Assembly (NCBI RefSeq): GCF_003003885.1
Contig: NZ_PVWN01000043.1
Coordinates: 1 to 40,204 of the forward strand
Length of the DNA: 40,204 bases
Direction: 5' to 3'
Source of the DNA: Chlorogloea sp. CCALA 695
GTDB lineage: Bacteria > Cyanobacteriota > Cyanobacteriia > Cyanobacteriales > Chroococcidiopsidaceae
The translations under genes were made by a program, and so were the position numbers. Numbering within the stretch: position 1 is the first letter of the stretch; the number at the start of each line of letters is the position of its first letter. Positions 7,823 to 17,129 of the stretch are shown here, one piece after another. Under the pieces are notes generated by a model. That model searched no databases and was not told where the DNA came from. It saw only the letters and a list, made by a program, of their open reading frames with translations.

Positions 7823-8704
7823 ATGAACTCAAGCAAAAATTGTGTTGCTCCCAAAGCCTGGTTGATTACAGGATGCTCAACAGGGTTTGGACGGATTCTA
7901 GCAGAAGCTGTGTTGAAGAAGGGTGACTTCCTGCTTGCTACTGCTCGCCAACCAGAGCAACTTTGCGATTTGATTGACCACTACCCAGAAACCGCGAAGG
8001 GTGTACGTCTGGATGTAACATCGTCTCAAGACATACAAGCAGCCGTTGATACAGCAATCGCCACATTTGGTCGAATTGATGTGCTAGTCAACAATGCGGG
8101 TCATGGACTCATTGCCGCACTTGAAGAAGTCAGTGATGTTGAGATTCACCAATTTTTTGAAACTAACTTCTTTGGGGCGCTCCGTCTAATGCAAGCTGTC
8201 TTACCTTTGATGCGTCAGCAAGGCAGCGGTCACATTGTGAATATGTCATCCACGGCAGGATTAGTGGGGTTTGCCGGAAGTAGCCTCTACTGTGGCGCTA
8301 AATTTGCTCTGGAAGGTACTTCTGAAGCTTTGGCTAAAGAAGTGGAATCTTTTGGAATTAAAGTGACTTTAATTGAACCTGGGGCATTTCGCACAGATTT
8401 TAACGGACGTTCTCTGGCAGCAGCCGAACAATCCATTGATGCTTATGCGACCGTAAGCGGGGGTTCATTGCAGTGGTTCAAAGAGATGGATGGTAAGCAA
8501 CCTGGCAATCCACGATTGGCGGCGCAAGCCATCATTCAAGCTGTGGAAAGTCCTCATCCACCGATGCGACTGGCATTAGGCACGGATGCTATGAGCCTGA
8601 TTCAGGAAAAACTGGAATGGGTCAAAACGGATTTGGATGCTTGGCAACAGGTTACTGTAAGTACGGATTATACAGATAGGAAAAGTGAGGTAATAGTTAG
8701 GTAG
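7823..8704 (+). CDS. Short-chain dehydrogenase/reductase (SDR), 293 aa
   Basis: This is an NAD(P)-dependent oxidoreductase. I start it at ATG 7823, preceded by GGAG at 8 bases; upstream frame readings lack a ribosome site. The cofactor motif TGCSTGFGR lies near residue 20, then NNAG near residue 91, the catalytic serine in NMSSTAG, and the YxxxK motif in YCGAKFALEG. It belongs to the classical SDR group often labelled 'SDR family oxidoreductase'. The substrate is unknown. The divergent LysR gene probably controls it. Confidence 0.9.
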   Translation: MNSSKNCVAPKAWLITGCSTGFGRILAEAVLKKGDFLLATARQPEQLCDLIDHYPETAKGVRLDVTSSQDIQAAVDTAIATFGRIDVLVNNAGHGLIAALEEVSDVEIHQFFETNFFGALRLMQAVLPLMRQQGSGHIVNMSSTAGLVGFAGSSLYCGAKFALEGTSEALAKEVESFGIKVTLIEPGAFRTDFNGRSLAAAEQSIDAYATVSGGSLQWFKEMDGKQPGNPRLAAQAIIQAVESPHPPMRLALGTDAMSLIQEKLEWVKTDLDAWQQVTVSTDYTDRKSEVIVR

Positions 8705-9006
8705 TTAAGCTCTGAGCTAGTTATGAGACAGTGCATACGCCCACTAAAGTTCAGAATTTAGGTCAGGAGAAAGTTCAGTTTCAGCAACAAATCAACGGCT
8801 CTGCACAAAGCTGAAGCAGATCGATGTACGGAGAGTTGATCGTAGAAAAACGGTATAACAACCCGGTTGGAGCGGACAGTTGAGAGTCTGTTCGTCTATC
8901 GTTGTAGACAGTCTGCTGCCGCTCAACCGGAACGTTACACGGAAGATGTTAAATATTATCTAGCAATAGTTTTATAGGAAGCTATCAAGTAAGAACTGCA
9001 AATTGC
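8705..9006. other. Intergenic region containing an attC-like stem-loop
   Basis: This 302-bp stretch holds no convincing gene. Its main structure is the imperfect inverted repeat at 8853-8940. The rest is unremarkable and leads to the start at 9007. Confidence 0.5.
8853..8940 (+). repeat. attC-like imperfect stem-loop
   Basis: GTATAAC at 8853-8859 pairs with GTTACAC at 8934-8940 (6 of 7), resembling the R boxes of integron attC sites. Inside it, CCGGTTGGAGCGG (8863-8875) pairs with CCGCTCAACCGG (8919-8930) with exactly one extra base in the left arm. That is the extrahelical-base asymmetry that marks attC strand identity. A small hairpin GTCTA/TAGAC sits in the centre. The R' box departs from GTTRRRY at one position, and no integrase is in the window, so this is tentative. 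Confidence 0.35.
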
Positions 9007-10173
9007 ATGTGGTTGAGGTACGGCGTTGACACAGAGAATAAGCTTGTTGAGGTTGAAAATGTCCCAAGCGGGAAAACTAATTTAATATGCCCTTATTGTA
9101 GTAAAGCACTGATCGCCAAAAAGGGTAGGATTAAAGAGCATCATTTCGCTCATGACGGCGAAACGTGCAACCTAATTATCAAGAGAGAACCGAGCGACAT
9201 CCCGCGCTTACCCCTATACGATGCCTTCAACATTTTCTTAACAGGTAAGGAATTAAAGCAACTAAATAAGCTTTGGCATAGGCATAAGTCGCACGATAAT
9301 GGTATCGACCGCCTAGAAATACTGCCAGCTTTCACCAGGGAAAACTTACTGGAGACTTCACCAAACCTCAACGCCGCAACAGGGCGAAAAGCTTACCAGT
9401 TTACTCAGCTAGGGCAAATCCCGGTTGGCACATTGCCTCTATCCGTATTCAATAGTGTACAAGAGCCATTGATAGAGCAAAAGCTGGCACACCTGGAGGC
9501 TACTATTTTCGACAACTCTGGCTCGGTGCTGCCGCTTGAGGAGCTACGGGTTCGCTTGGCTGATCTGCGGATTTACAGCGCTCAGATGCGGAAAATTTTG
9601 GAAGCTAGTTTGTACTACCTGAAAGTGCAGGCTGATGGGCAGGTGTTTCACAAAATCGGTATAACAACTCGTTCTATCGACAGTAGGCTAGTAGAAATAT
9701 ATCGAGATATGCGATCACATTTCCAAAACGTAGATATCGAAGTTGTAAGAACTTGGGCAAATCGGGGAAATATAGAGCGGTATTTTAAGTATCGCTACTC
9801 CAGTGGCAACTATCCAATCGGTAGCTTGACGGAATACTTTAAGTTTGCCACCCCTAACGAAACTCAAGCAGTGGAGCGCGACCTGCACCAGATGCCAGCT
9901 AGAGTATTATCACCCGCAGAGCAAGATATTTTAGCGGGAAAGCAGGATGATTTTCTAGTAGCACTTTTAGCGGACGAACAAACAAAAGCAGATAATAGGC
10001 GGGTGAGCGATCGCATTGAAGCAAACTTAAGACAGCGATTCCTTGCCCAGCCCTCATCACAGAAAGTAATTGCCGCGTTGCACCAGGGCGATCTCCTGCG
10101 CGATGCGGCAGCAAAAGCATCAGTATCGGTGGAGGTAGCACGAAAGGTTTTGGCAGTAATGCAAAAAGTGTAA
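9007..10173 (+). CDS. CoiA-like zinc ribbon + GIY-YIG (T5orf172-like) + HTH protein, 388 aa
   Basis: Three parts are visible. Residues about 25-60 form a zinc ribbon with CPYC, HHFAH and a further Cys, as in the N-terminus of competence protein CoiA. Residues about 200-275 carry a GIY-YIG-type core with YYLKVQ and KIGITTRS followed by a conserved RxxxIYRD helix, as in the T5orf172/MUG113 group. The last 45 residues look like a helix-turn-helix (LRDAAAKASVSVEVARKVL). This suggests a DNA-binding nuclease or repair factor. The catalytic tyrosine pair is degenerate, so nuclease activity is uncertain. Confidence 0.6.
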   Translation: MWLRYGVDTENKLVEVENVPSGKTNLICPYCSKALIAKKGRIKEHHFAHDGETCNLIIKREPSDIPRLPLYDAFNIFLTGKELKQLNKLWHRHKSHDNGIDRLEILPAFTRENLLETSPNLNAATGRKAYQFTQLGQIPVGTLPLSVFNSVQEPLIEQKLAHLEATIFDNSGSVLPLEELRVRLADLRIYSAQMRKILEASLYYLKVQADGQVFHKIGITTRSIDSRLVEIYRDMRSHFQNVDIEVVRTWANRGNIERYFKYRYSSGNYPIGSLTEYFKFATPNETQAVERDLHQMPARVLSPAEQDILAGKQDDFLVALLADEQTKADNRRVSDRIEANLRQRFLAQPSSQKVIAALHQGDLLRDAAAKASVSVEVARKVLAVMQKV

Positions 10174-10230
10174 TAGTTACTGAGAAACTGGGAATACTAT
10201 CAGCATCTACTCAAAAATCTACGAAACACC

Positions 10231-10920
10231 TTGAAAAGCTTGCTATTTAGAATCTTATTAGTTGTCCCTTTATTATTTTCTCCCTCTGTAGCCCTAGCCC
10301 AGAACAAACCCGCCACCATCGTCAGCATTGGCGACGGCGATACCTTGCGAATCCGCGAAGCAGGTCAAGTGATTACAGTGCGACTTGGCTGCATTGATGC
10401 CCCAGAGCGATCACAAACCCCTTGGGGACAACAATCGACTTCCCGGCTCAAGCAATTGCTACCCCCAGGGACGGCGGTACAAGTTCGCACGATAACACGA
10501 GATCGGTATGGGCGAACTGTTGCTGAACTATATATCGGTAAGCAATCGGTTAATCTCCAAATGGTCAAAGACGGTCAAGCAGTGGTTTATCGCCAATACC
10601 TCAGTGGATGTGCTGCCACTAAAGACCAGTATTTACAGGCAGAAGTTCAAGCGAAAAAGCAACGGTTGGGCTTCTGGAATCAAAAGTCACCTGTGATGCC
10701 TTGGGATTACAGGCGGGGGAAGCGTAGCAGCAATCCTCAAATAAATAAAGTCGCTTCATCTACACGAACTCAATCTCTACCAAATTGCACTAATAGCGAT
10801 TGCAATTGCAGCGATTTTCAAACTCAAGTCCAGGCGCAGCAGGTGCTAAAGGCTTTCCCTGGGGATAAATTTAGGCTGGACGGCGACAACGATGGGGTCG
10901 CTTGCGAAAGCTTGCGGTAA
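10231..10920 (+). CDS. Secreted thermonuclease (SNase) with Excalibur domain, 229 aa
   Basis: TTG 10231 begins a signal peptide (hydrophobic core LLFRILLVVPLLF, cleavage near ALAQ). The SNase fold follows with GDGDTLRI, VRLGCIDAPE (catalytic Arg and Asp) and DRYGRTVAELY, giving a calcium-dependent extracellular nuclease. After a basic linker, residues about 190-229 form an Excalibur calcium-binding domain with CSDF, AFPGDKFRLDGDNDGVACE. It is of full length. It probably degrades DNA outside the cytoplasm for nutrient use or competition. It ends 30 bp before the convergent CHASE2 gene. Confidence 0.85.
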   Translation: MKSLLFRILLVVPLLFSPSVALAQNKPATIVSIGDGDTLRIREAGQVITVRLGCIDAPERSQTPWGQQSTSRLKQLLPPGTAVQVRTITRDRYGRTVAELYIGKQSVNLQMVKDGQAVVYRQYLSGCAATKDQYLQAEVQAKKQRLGFWNQKSPVMPWDYRRGKRSSNPQINKVASSTRTQSLPNCTNSDCNCSDFQTQVQAQQVLKAFPGDKFRLDGDNDGVACESLR

Positions 10921-10950
10921 TTGAAGGGCGATCGCCTTATTCGTAGGTTT

Positions 10951-12627
10951 TCATTCTAGCGGACTAATGAATTCTTCAAGTCTGGAAACTGCATCACCGA
11001 ATTTAGTTTGTGCTATCATCAGTTCTGTTACATCGACAGAATTGATTATTAACGAGTCGTCTAACAAATTAGAGAAAGTTGCTTCAAGTATGCGCTCACT
11101 CCTATCTTGATGGATCACTCTGAATTGTACGGTAATTTTATCGTCTTTATCTTTATCTAAAAATGAAAGATCACGAATTATTGCCTTTATTAGACCTTTA
11201 TCTTTCTCAACAACATAATTCAAAAATGAGGTGTTAAGAATATTATTTTTTGAATATCCTATAAACTCTGCACCCAGTGGTTTAAGGTCACTGATTAAAT
11301 AATTTTTAGGATGAACAACCAAAATTACCTCAGAAATATTTTTTGTAATGACTTGCCATGTGTAATTTAATTTATCCACTCGCAACTTCTGATCTTGAAT
11401 TGTATACCCAACTATAGCAATAGTTGAGATAAGTAAGCCTGTAATTGGAATTCCTACTGGAATCCACCAACCATTCAAAAAAGCAAAATAACTAATACTA
11501 AATAATCCTAAAATTCCTACAGAAAAAGTAGTGAATTCTACAAGTAAAAATTTATTTATGTTAAAATTCATGTTTGCTGTTTGCCATTTCCAAATAACCA
11601 GGGGGAAAATACTACTAGCAAAAATAATTAAAATATACTCTAATAACTCATTAGAAGTTTTTATTAAATGGCGATTATCTAACACTGAGCTAAGTACCAT
11701 ACTAGCTATATGAGCGTTAACTTCAACACCTGAAGTGTAAACAGGTGATTTTACCCCATTGAAGCTGTAAGGAGTTAAAAACAAATCTTTAATACTTGGA
11801 GCTTCATATCCTATTAAAACGATACGATCAGTAAAGATTGTTGGCGAAATATTGTCATCTAGTATTTCTGACAGCGATACTTTTTGAAAACTATTTGCTC
11901 CTCGATAGTTAAGTAATACTTTGTAGCCTCCTGCATTAATATTGATATAGCCCCCTGCATTTGATTTACCTTCTTTGTTCGCTTGAAAGGGAACAAACAA
12001 AGTCTTGTCTAATTGTAAATAATTATTTTCTCCTGGTTTAGAACTAATAGACTGTTTCTGTAAGTACGTTTGTGCTACAGCTAGTCCTAAATTAGGTAAT
12101 TTCTGTTTATTTTCGCTTTCAGGATATAATAATATATTACGAAGCACTCCATCTGCGTCCGAAACAGTATCAACAGAAGCTACTCGCCCTGACTTTTTTA
12201 AAACTGGGTGAGGAGAAAATTTGCTAAATTTCTCTCCTAATATTTTTTCAATTCCCCATATTTCAGGAGTTTCTTGCAATACTTTAATTAACTGCTCTGA
12301 CCCAGGTTCCTGCGGAATATCTCTAACAATATCCAATCCGATTGTTCGCGGTTGCTGATTTTTTATTTTAGTTAAAATTAGCACCAGCTTTTGATCAGAA
12401 ATAGGGTATGATAGCTTTTTAATATCTTCTTCTGTAATTTTAACGACAACTATTCTTTCGTCAATTTTTTCAGAAGGTCGCAGTTTAAAAAACGCATCTA
12501 ACAACTTCCATTCCAATGGTTGAAACCAGCCTAATAATCGGCAGAAAATTACTAAAAGAATAATTGTAAAAGATATAGCGACGCTGCCAGGTATTTTTTG
12601 CGTATGCAGCTTAAAATTATTTCGCAT
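10951..12627 (-). CDS. CHASE2-domain sensor with C-terminal PAS-like domain, 558 aa
   Basis: It has an N-terminal membrane anchor at about 15-32, then an extracellular CHASE2 domain (RPSEKIDERIVVVKITEEDI, TIGLDIVRDIP, LNYRG, DRIVLIGYEAPS). Three closely spaced transmembrane helices follow at about 325-415, then a PAS-like module with ITKNISEVILVVHP. There is no histidine kinase, cyclase or GGDEF output, so it must signal by protein contact. The family occurs in cyanobacteria next to DUF928, CHAT and two-partner-secretion genes, as here. It lies 11 bp downstream of the DUF928 gene on the same strand. Confidence 0.85.
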   Translation of the reverse strand: MRNNFKLHTQKIPGSVAISFTIILLVIFCRLLGWFQPLEWKLLDAFFKLRPSEKIDERIVVVKITEEDIKKLSYPISDQKLVLILTKIKNQQPRTIGLDIVRDIPQEPGSEQLIKVLQETPEIWGIEKILGEKFSKFSPHPVLKKSGRVASVDTVSDADGVLRNILLYPESENKQKLPNLGLAVAQTYLQKQSISSKPGENNYLQLDKTLFVPFQANKEGKSNAGGYININAGGYKVLLNYRGANSFQKVSLSEILDDNISPTIFTDRIVLIGYEAPSIKDLFLTPYSFNGVKSPVYTSGVEVNAHIASMVLSSVLDNRHLIKTSNELLEYILIIFASSIFPLVIWKWQTANMNFNINKFLLVEFTTFSVGILGLFSISYFAFLNGWWIPVGIPITGLLISTIAIVGYTIQDQKLRVDKLNYTWQVITKNISEVILVVHPKNYLISDLKPLGAEFIGYSKNNILNTSFLNYVVEKDKGLIKAIIRDLSFLDKDKDDKITVQFRVIHQDRSERILEATFSNLLDDSLIINSVDVTELMIAQTKFGDAVSRLEEFISPLE

Positions 12628-12638
12628 GATAATACAAA

Positions 12639-13349
12639 TTATTTTCCAGGTTTATGATCAGTAGATCCAACTCTTTGTAAAGGCTGAACCTTAAGAGACA
12701 AAATATCTGTTAATCCTACTTGCGCTAATAAACTATTAAAATCCCTAGATGCTAAACAACTTCCACTCTTTATTTGTCTACAACTTGCGGCAATTGCATC
12801 GTACCACAAACCCAACTCAGCATATGTTGACGATCGCATCTCTTGTGGTGAAACAGAAATATTACCGATTTTGATCCGCTCAATGTCTGCACTAGCATAA
12901 GAATTCCTTGAAGGGTGTCTTTCGCTACAAATTAAAGATACCGTCCAATTATACTTTCTACCGTATTCTAAACCTGGAGTGTTAGAGGGTAAACTCAATG
13001 CAACAACACCAGGATAATTAGATTCTATTCGCGTTTTGAAGATTAGCTTATGTGCCTTTGGATCTTGTAAAATTAACTGCATTGGCACATCAGCTTTACC
13101 ATAAAGATACCACATAAAAGTTGGGTGACTTTTAATAGTTCTCCCTACGTGATCTTTAGGTACAATAAGCTGAAAAGTAGCCAATTTTGAATTATCGCAA
13201 CCTCTAGAACCAGAACTAATGCTTTCCTCATCTTGTCTTCCTGTAGAGGGTGGATTATAGTTAGGAGCAGCAACCGATATTGTACTCGTCGGTATTGTAA
13301 CTAACAGAAAAACTATTAATTTAACAAAAACAAGCTTGAAATTAGTCAT
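12639..13349 (-). CDS. DUF928 domain protein, 236 aa
   Basis: This is an exported protein with an N-terminal signal peptide (hydrophobic core VFVKLIVFLLVTIP) ending near SVAA. The DUF928 body has the family blocks HPTFMWYLYG, PGVVALSLP and YNWTVSLIC, and a C-terminal helix with ELGLWYDAIA. I choose ATG 13349; an upstream TTG at 13364 is possible. The ATG sits in CATG shared with the start of the divergent CHAT gene, so the two transcription units overlap at their starts. DUF928 has no known activity but recurs with CHASE2 and CHAT genes. Confidence 0.8.
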   Translation of the reverse strand: MTNFKLVFVKLIVFLLVTIPTSTISVAAPNYNPPSTGRQDEESISSGSRGCDNSKLATFQLIVPKDHVGRTIKSHPTFMWYLYGKADVPMQLILQDPKAHKLIFKTRIESNYPGVVALSLPSNTPGLEYGRKYNWTVSLICSERHPSRNSYASADIERIKIGNISVSPQEMRSSTYAELGLWYDAIAASCRQIKSGSCLASRDFNSLLAQVGLTDILSLKVQPLQRVGSTDHKPGK

Positions 13350-15717
13350 GATAAAATCTAACAAAAGGAGATTACTGGAATTAGCTTTGTTTCCCTGGTT
13401 GTCGTTTAGTGTACCATGCTTGCTTATACCAGTTAACGCCCAAGAAACTTATTCATTACCAGTATTTGATAACATATCGGTAAAAAATCTAACAACAGAT
13501 CCTAAACAGTCCTGGCTGGATATGTTACAACAAACTATTACTGCAAGCAAAAAAGCTGCTATTTATGGATACCTAGCCGCCGAATATCGGGAAGAAGGTA
13601 ATTTTCCTGAAGCTATTAGCTATTGGGATAAAGCTGCAAAGATTTATGAAATAGAAAATAATCAAGCATCTTTAGCAAAGGTACTTGCAGATCAATCCCA
13701 AGCTTACTTAAGTCAAGGAAACTATAGAAAATCAACCGCACTAATTTTTTCAGCAATTGAAATAGCAGAAAGTTTAAAAGACAATACTCTTCAAACTGTT
13801 ACTTGGGGTGTATTGGGTAATATATATTTTGTCCAAGGAAACTACAATCAAGCTATTATTGCTTATCAAAAAAGCTTGACACAAGCTGAAAAAATAAATG
13901 ATTCTAAGTATGTTACTATTGCTGCTAACAATTTATTTAGCTTATTTACCGCCCGTTCTACAAAATATTCTACCGAGTTAAAAGCTTCTACTGCTCAAGA
14001 AGACAAGGAAGGTATAGCTAGACTTTCTTTTCAGAGCAAAGAAGACCGTAAATCCGCTTTATTGATGGCAAATCGTGCTGTTTCAAAATCCCCAGGTGGA
14101 ATACCTGGATTTACTGCTTTGATAAATTCAATTAGCTTATCACCTAATGCCAATTACTTATTAAGAGCGCAAAATATACTTTCAACTTTACCTAATTCCC
14201 GCAACAAAGCTTACGCAATAATTAAATTATCTAAATATTTAGACTTCAATCAAAAAATACAGGCTTTAGAGTGGGCAAAATCTGTGTCTGAAAGTATTGG
14301 CGATAACCGCGCCCAATCTTTTGCTCTGGGAGCTATGGGAAATACTTACGAACAAGCTAACCAACTTGACAAAGCATTAAATTTTACTCAAGCTGCTATT
14401 ATTGCCGCCCAAAGAGATGAAGATAGCTTGTATAGATGGCAGTGGCAAGCTGGCAGAATACTTGCCAATACAGGGAATAATGAACGAGCGATCACATCCT
14501 ATACTAATGCAGTTTCAACTTTGCAAAGTATAAGAAGCAATATTGTTGTCGCTAGTAACGAATTACAGTTTGATGTCCGCGATGAAGTTGAGCCAGTATA
14601 TCGGGAATTAATAACTTTATTATTAGATTCTGGGCAAGTAAAAGAAGTGTTACCAGTTTTTGACTTGTTAAAGCTTACAGAGCTACAAGACTTTTTTGGC
14701 GATGAATGCCTAGAGATAAAATCCTTAGCATCTAGCCAGCTTATCAATGTTAAAAATAATAATGAAACACGAGTTTCTTCTGTTATTTTAAAAGAAAAAA
14801 CTTATATAATTTTGCGATTACCTGATGGTAGTTTAAAAAGTTACCCAATAGTCGTAACCGCAAAAGAGTTAGAGAAAACTATTAACGAACTTCGTTTCAA
14901 ACTAGAGGAAAAAAGTAATCCAGAATATTTGCAATTGTCGCAGAAAGTATATAACTTACTAATTAGACCAATAGAAGCTGATTTAGCAAAAACAAGCACT
15001 ACGAGCTTAGTTTTTGTTAACGACGGGGCATTACGAAATGTGCCGATGGCAGTATTGCATGATGGTAAGCAGTTTTTAATTCAAAAATATGCGATCTCTA
15101 TCTCCCTTGGACTAAACATAAACAGTGAAAATCAAAAATTAGAAAAACAACAGGTTTTAATATTTGGCTTAAGTATTGCTATACCTCCATTTCAATCACT
15201 ACCCTATGTACAAAAAGAAATTAAAGTAATAAGTAATAGTTTTAAAGAAGATATTTTTTTAGATGAAGACTTTACGTTAAAGGTGTTAGAAAAACAGATA
15301 ACAACTCAAAAACCATCTGTAGTGCATATTGCAAGTCATGCTAAATTTGGTGGTACAGCAGAATCTACCTTTATCCAGGCTTTTGACCAAAAAGTTTATT
15401 TAGATGAATTTGAAAGAATTATTGGTAAAAATAAAAATCCAGTTGAACTATTAGTTTTGAGTGCGTGTGAAACTACTTCTGGAGATAATCGCTCAATCTT
15501 AGGGTTAGCTGGTGTAGCATTACGAAATGATGTTAAAAATGTCTTAGCCACTTTGTGGTCTATAAACGATTTTAGCAGTGTAAAACTTATAGAAGAATTT
15601 TACTATCAATTGAAAAATCCTGTGATTAACAAAGCCGATGCTTTGAGACAAGCACAACTAAAAATGATTGAAGAGCATCCCTCTACATGGGGTGCTTTTG
15701 TATTAATTTCTAAATAA
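13348..15717 (+). CDS. TPR-CHAT caspase-like protein, 789 aa
   Basis: The start ATG 13348 follows a short basic N-terminus and gives a signal peptide ending near VNAQ; TTG 13336 is an alternative. TPR repeats run from about 60 to 390 (for example NFPEAISYWDKAAKIYE and NYNQAIIAYQKSL). The C-terminal CHAT peptidase has the His in HIASHAKFGG (about 664) and the Cys in VLSACETT (about 707), 43 residues apart as expected. CHAT proteases cleave partner proteins; neighbours here suggest a role with the secreted TpsA-like protein. Both catalytic residues are present. Confidence 0.85.
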   Translation: MIKSNKRRLLELALFPWLSFSVPCLLIPVNAQETYSLPVFDNISVKNLTTDPKQSWLDMLQQTITASKKAAIYGYLAAEYREEGNFPEAISYWDKAAKIYEIENNQASLAKVLADQSQAYLSQGNYRKSTALIFSAIEIAESLKDNTLQTVTWGVLGNIYFVQGNYNQAIIAYQKSLTQAEKINDSKYVTIAANNLFSLFTARSTKYSTELKASTAQEDKEGIARLSFQSKEDRKSALLMANRAVSKSPGGIPGFTALINSISLSPNANYLLRAQNILSTLPNSRNKAYAIIKLSKYLDFNQKIQALEWAKSVSESIGDNRAQSFALGAMGNTYEQANQLDKALNFTQAAIIAAQRDEDSLYRWQWQAGRILANTGNNERAITSYTNAVSTLQSIRSNIVVASNELQFDVRDEVEPVYRELITLLLDSGQVKEVLPVFDLLKLTELQDFFGDECLEIKSLASSQLINVKNNNETRVSSVILKEKTYIILRLPDGSLKSYPIVVTAKELEKTINELRFKLEEKSNPEYLQLSQKVYNLLIRPIEADLAKTSTTSLVFVNDGALRNVPMAVLHDGKQFLIQKYAISISLGLNINSENQKLEKQQVLIFGLSIAIPPFQSLPYVQKEIKVISNSFKEDIFLDEDFTLKVLEKQITTQKPSVVHIASHAKFGGTAESTFIQAFDQKVYLDEFERIIGKNKNPVELLVLSACETTSGDNRSILGLAGVALRNDVKNVLATLWSINDFSSVKLIEEFYYQLKNPVINKADALRQAQLKMIEEHPSTWGAFVLISK

Positions 15718-15750
15718 TAGGTCATCAATTCTGAAGATACGAAGACTAAC

Positions 15751-17043
15751 TTAATGCAGTTCGTTAAATTTTTCAGGAATATTTAGTTGATAATCAATTG
15801 CGTTACAAGCTACCTGGACACCATTTTCTAACTGTATTTGCCGTCCTACATCAACAGAGCGTTTAGTGTATCTTGGTTCACTTAGTAGTTGCCTTAACTT
15901 AGCAGCAGCACCTGGAGCGGTATATTCACCACGTTTAATAGTTAGTGCTACACCTAAACGTTCTGCCCGTGCAGCATTATTTGGCTGGTCATGGCTATAA
16001 GGCATTATCAACATGGGTCGATTAGCTTTTAATGATTGAGCAGTTGTACCAATACCTCCCTGATGAACAATAGCTTTTGAACGTGGAAACAGTTTAGAGT
16101 GAGGGGCATAATTAAAAGCTACTATATTCTCTGATAGTAAATTGTGGGGCAGATTTCGCTCATCTTCTCCAATAAGCAGTACAGCACGACAACCTATTTG
16201 CCTAGCCGCAAGTGCGCTATCAACATAAAAATTACCAGCATTATTTACAACAGCCGAACCTAAAGTAAAAACTATAGGTGGAGAACCAGCATTAAGGAAA
16301 TCTAATAGTTTTGAAGTTAATTCTGCTTCATCACGACTCTCATAAAAAGGAAACCCAGTAACACAAGTTTGTTTAGGCCAGTCAGACTGAAATTGAGCAA
16401 AAGCCTCTGAAAATAGAGCCAAAACAAGTTCTGGCGAGTGTTTGTCCTCAAAAAGTGGTTCTTTAATTTGCTTTAGCCCTAAATCATCTCGTAACTTTCG
16501 TATTGGCTCACTCCAAGAGCTTAGAAAATATTTGCTCAGGTTGATAATACTGCTGTTAACTAAAGGATTAAGCAGTTGCGATTGAATTTGACTTGATGTA
16601 TCTGCGAGTACTAAAGAATCATATGCAGAGGGTATTAAAACAGGAGCTAATACGCTAGATATCCATTTAATTCCTGTTTTTTCAGCAACTATTGCACCAG
16701 CAAAAGAAAGATGTTGAGTTATAAGCAAGTCTGCACCGTTTACTACCTGCATCAAATCATTATAGGTATCTCTAATATGAGATAGTATCAAATCACATAT
16801 GAGAAATTTTAGTCCTTCTTTGGGGTCGGTTGCCCTTCTAAACACTTCTCTATCCAGCCCAGGTTCAAAATCAGGTCTAATATCATAAAATTTTACACCT
16901 TTCTCTTCTACCTGAGAGCGATATAACCTGCTTGTTGCTATTATAACTTCATGTCCGCGCTGTTTCAATTCAATTGCAATTGCGATATAAGGATGTAAAT
17001 CGCCTAAAGTTCCATAGGTACTGATAACAATACGTTTATTCAT
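15751..17043 (-). CDS. GT1-family UDP-glycosyltransferase, 430 aa
   Basis: I start at ATG 17043 (MNKRIVISTYGTLGDLHPYIAIA), the normal N-terminus of this family, rather than at an earlier in-frame codon. The C-terminal donor-binding signature is clear: FTLGSAVV, then HQGGIGTTAQSLKANRPML and SHDQPNNAARAERLG. It is cytoplasmic and full-length. It transfers a sugar to a lipid or small molecule such as a sterol, polyketide or carotenoid. It faces the opposite way between the CHAT and TpsA-like genes and may modify a surface product. Confidence 0.85.
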   Translation of the reverse strand: MNKRIVISTYGTLGDLHPYIAIAIELKQRGHEVIIATSRLYRSQVEEKGVKFYDIRPDFEPGLDREVFRRATDPKEGLKFLICDLILSHIRDTYNDLMQVVNGADLLITQHLSFAGAIVAEKTGIKWISSVLAPVLIPSAYDSLVLADTSSQIQSQLLNPLVNSSIINLSKYFLSSWSEPIRKLRDDLGLKQIKEPLFEDKHSPELVLALFSEAFAQFQSDWPKQTCVTGFPFYESRDEAELTSKLLDFLNAGSPPIVFTLGSAVVNNAGNFYVDSALAARQIGCRAVLLIGEDERNLPHNLLSENIVAFNYAPHSKLFPRSKAIVHQGGIGTTAQSLKANRPMLIMPYSHDQPNNAARAERLGVALTIKRGEYTAPGAAAKLRQLLSEPRYTKRSVDVGRQIQLENGVQVACNAIDYQLNIPEKFNELH

Positions 17044-17129
17044 TATTTTTAAGTGAAAATATAATGTAACTGACAACTACAATATCAGGTTTATTTCATT
17101 TTAAACATTAAAGCAATAGGTTTATAATC

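Noticed and set aside
10920-10950. AGGGCGATCGCCTT palindrome as a terminator between SNase and CHASE2 genes
   Set aside because: It is an extended HIP1 octamer, common throughout cyanobacterial DNA, and has no T tract.
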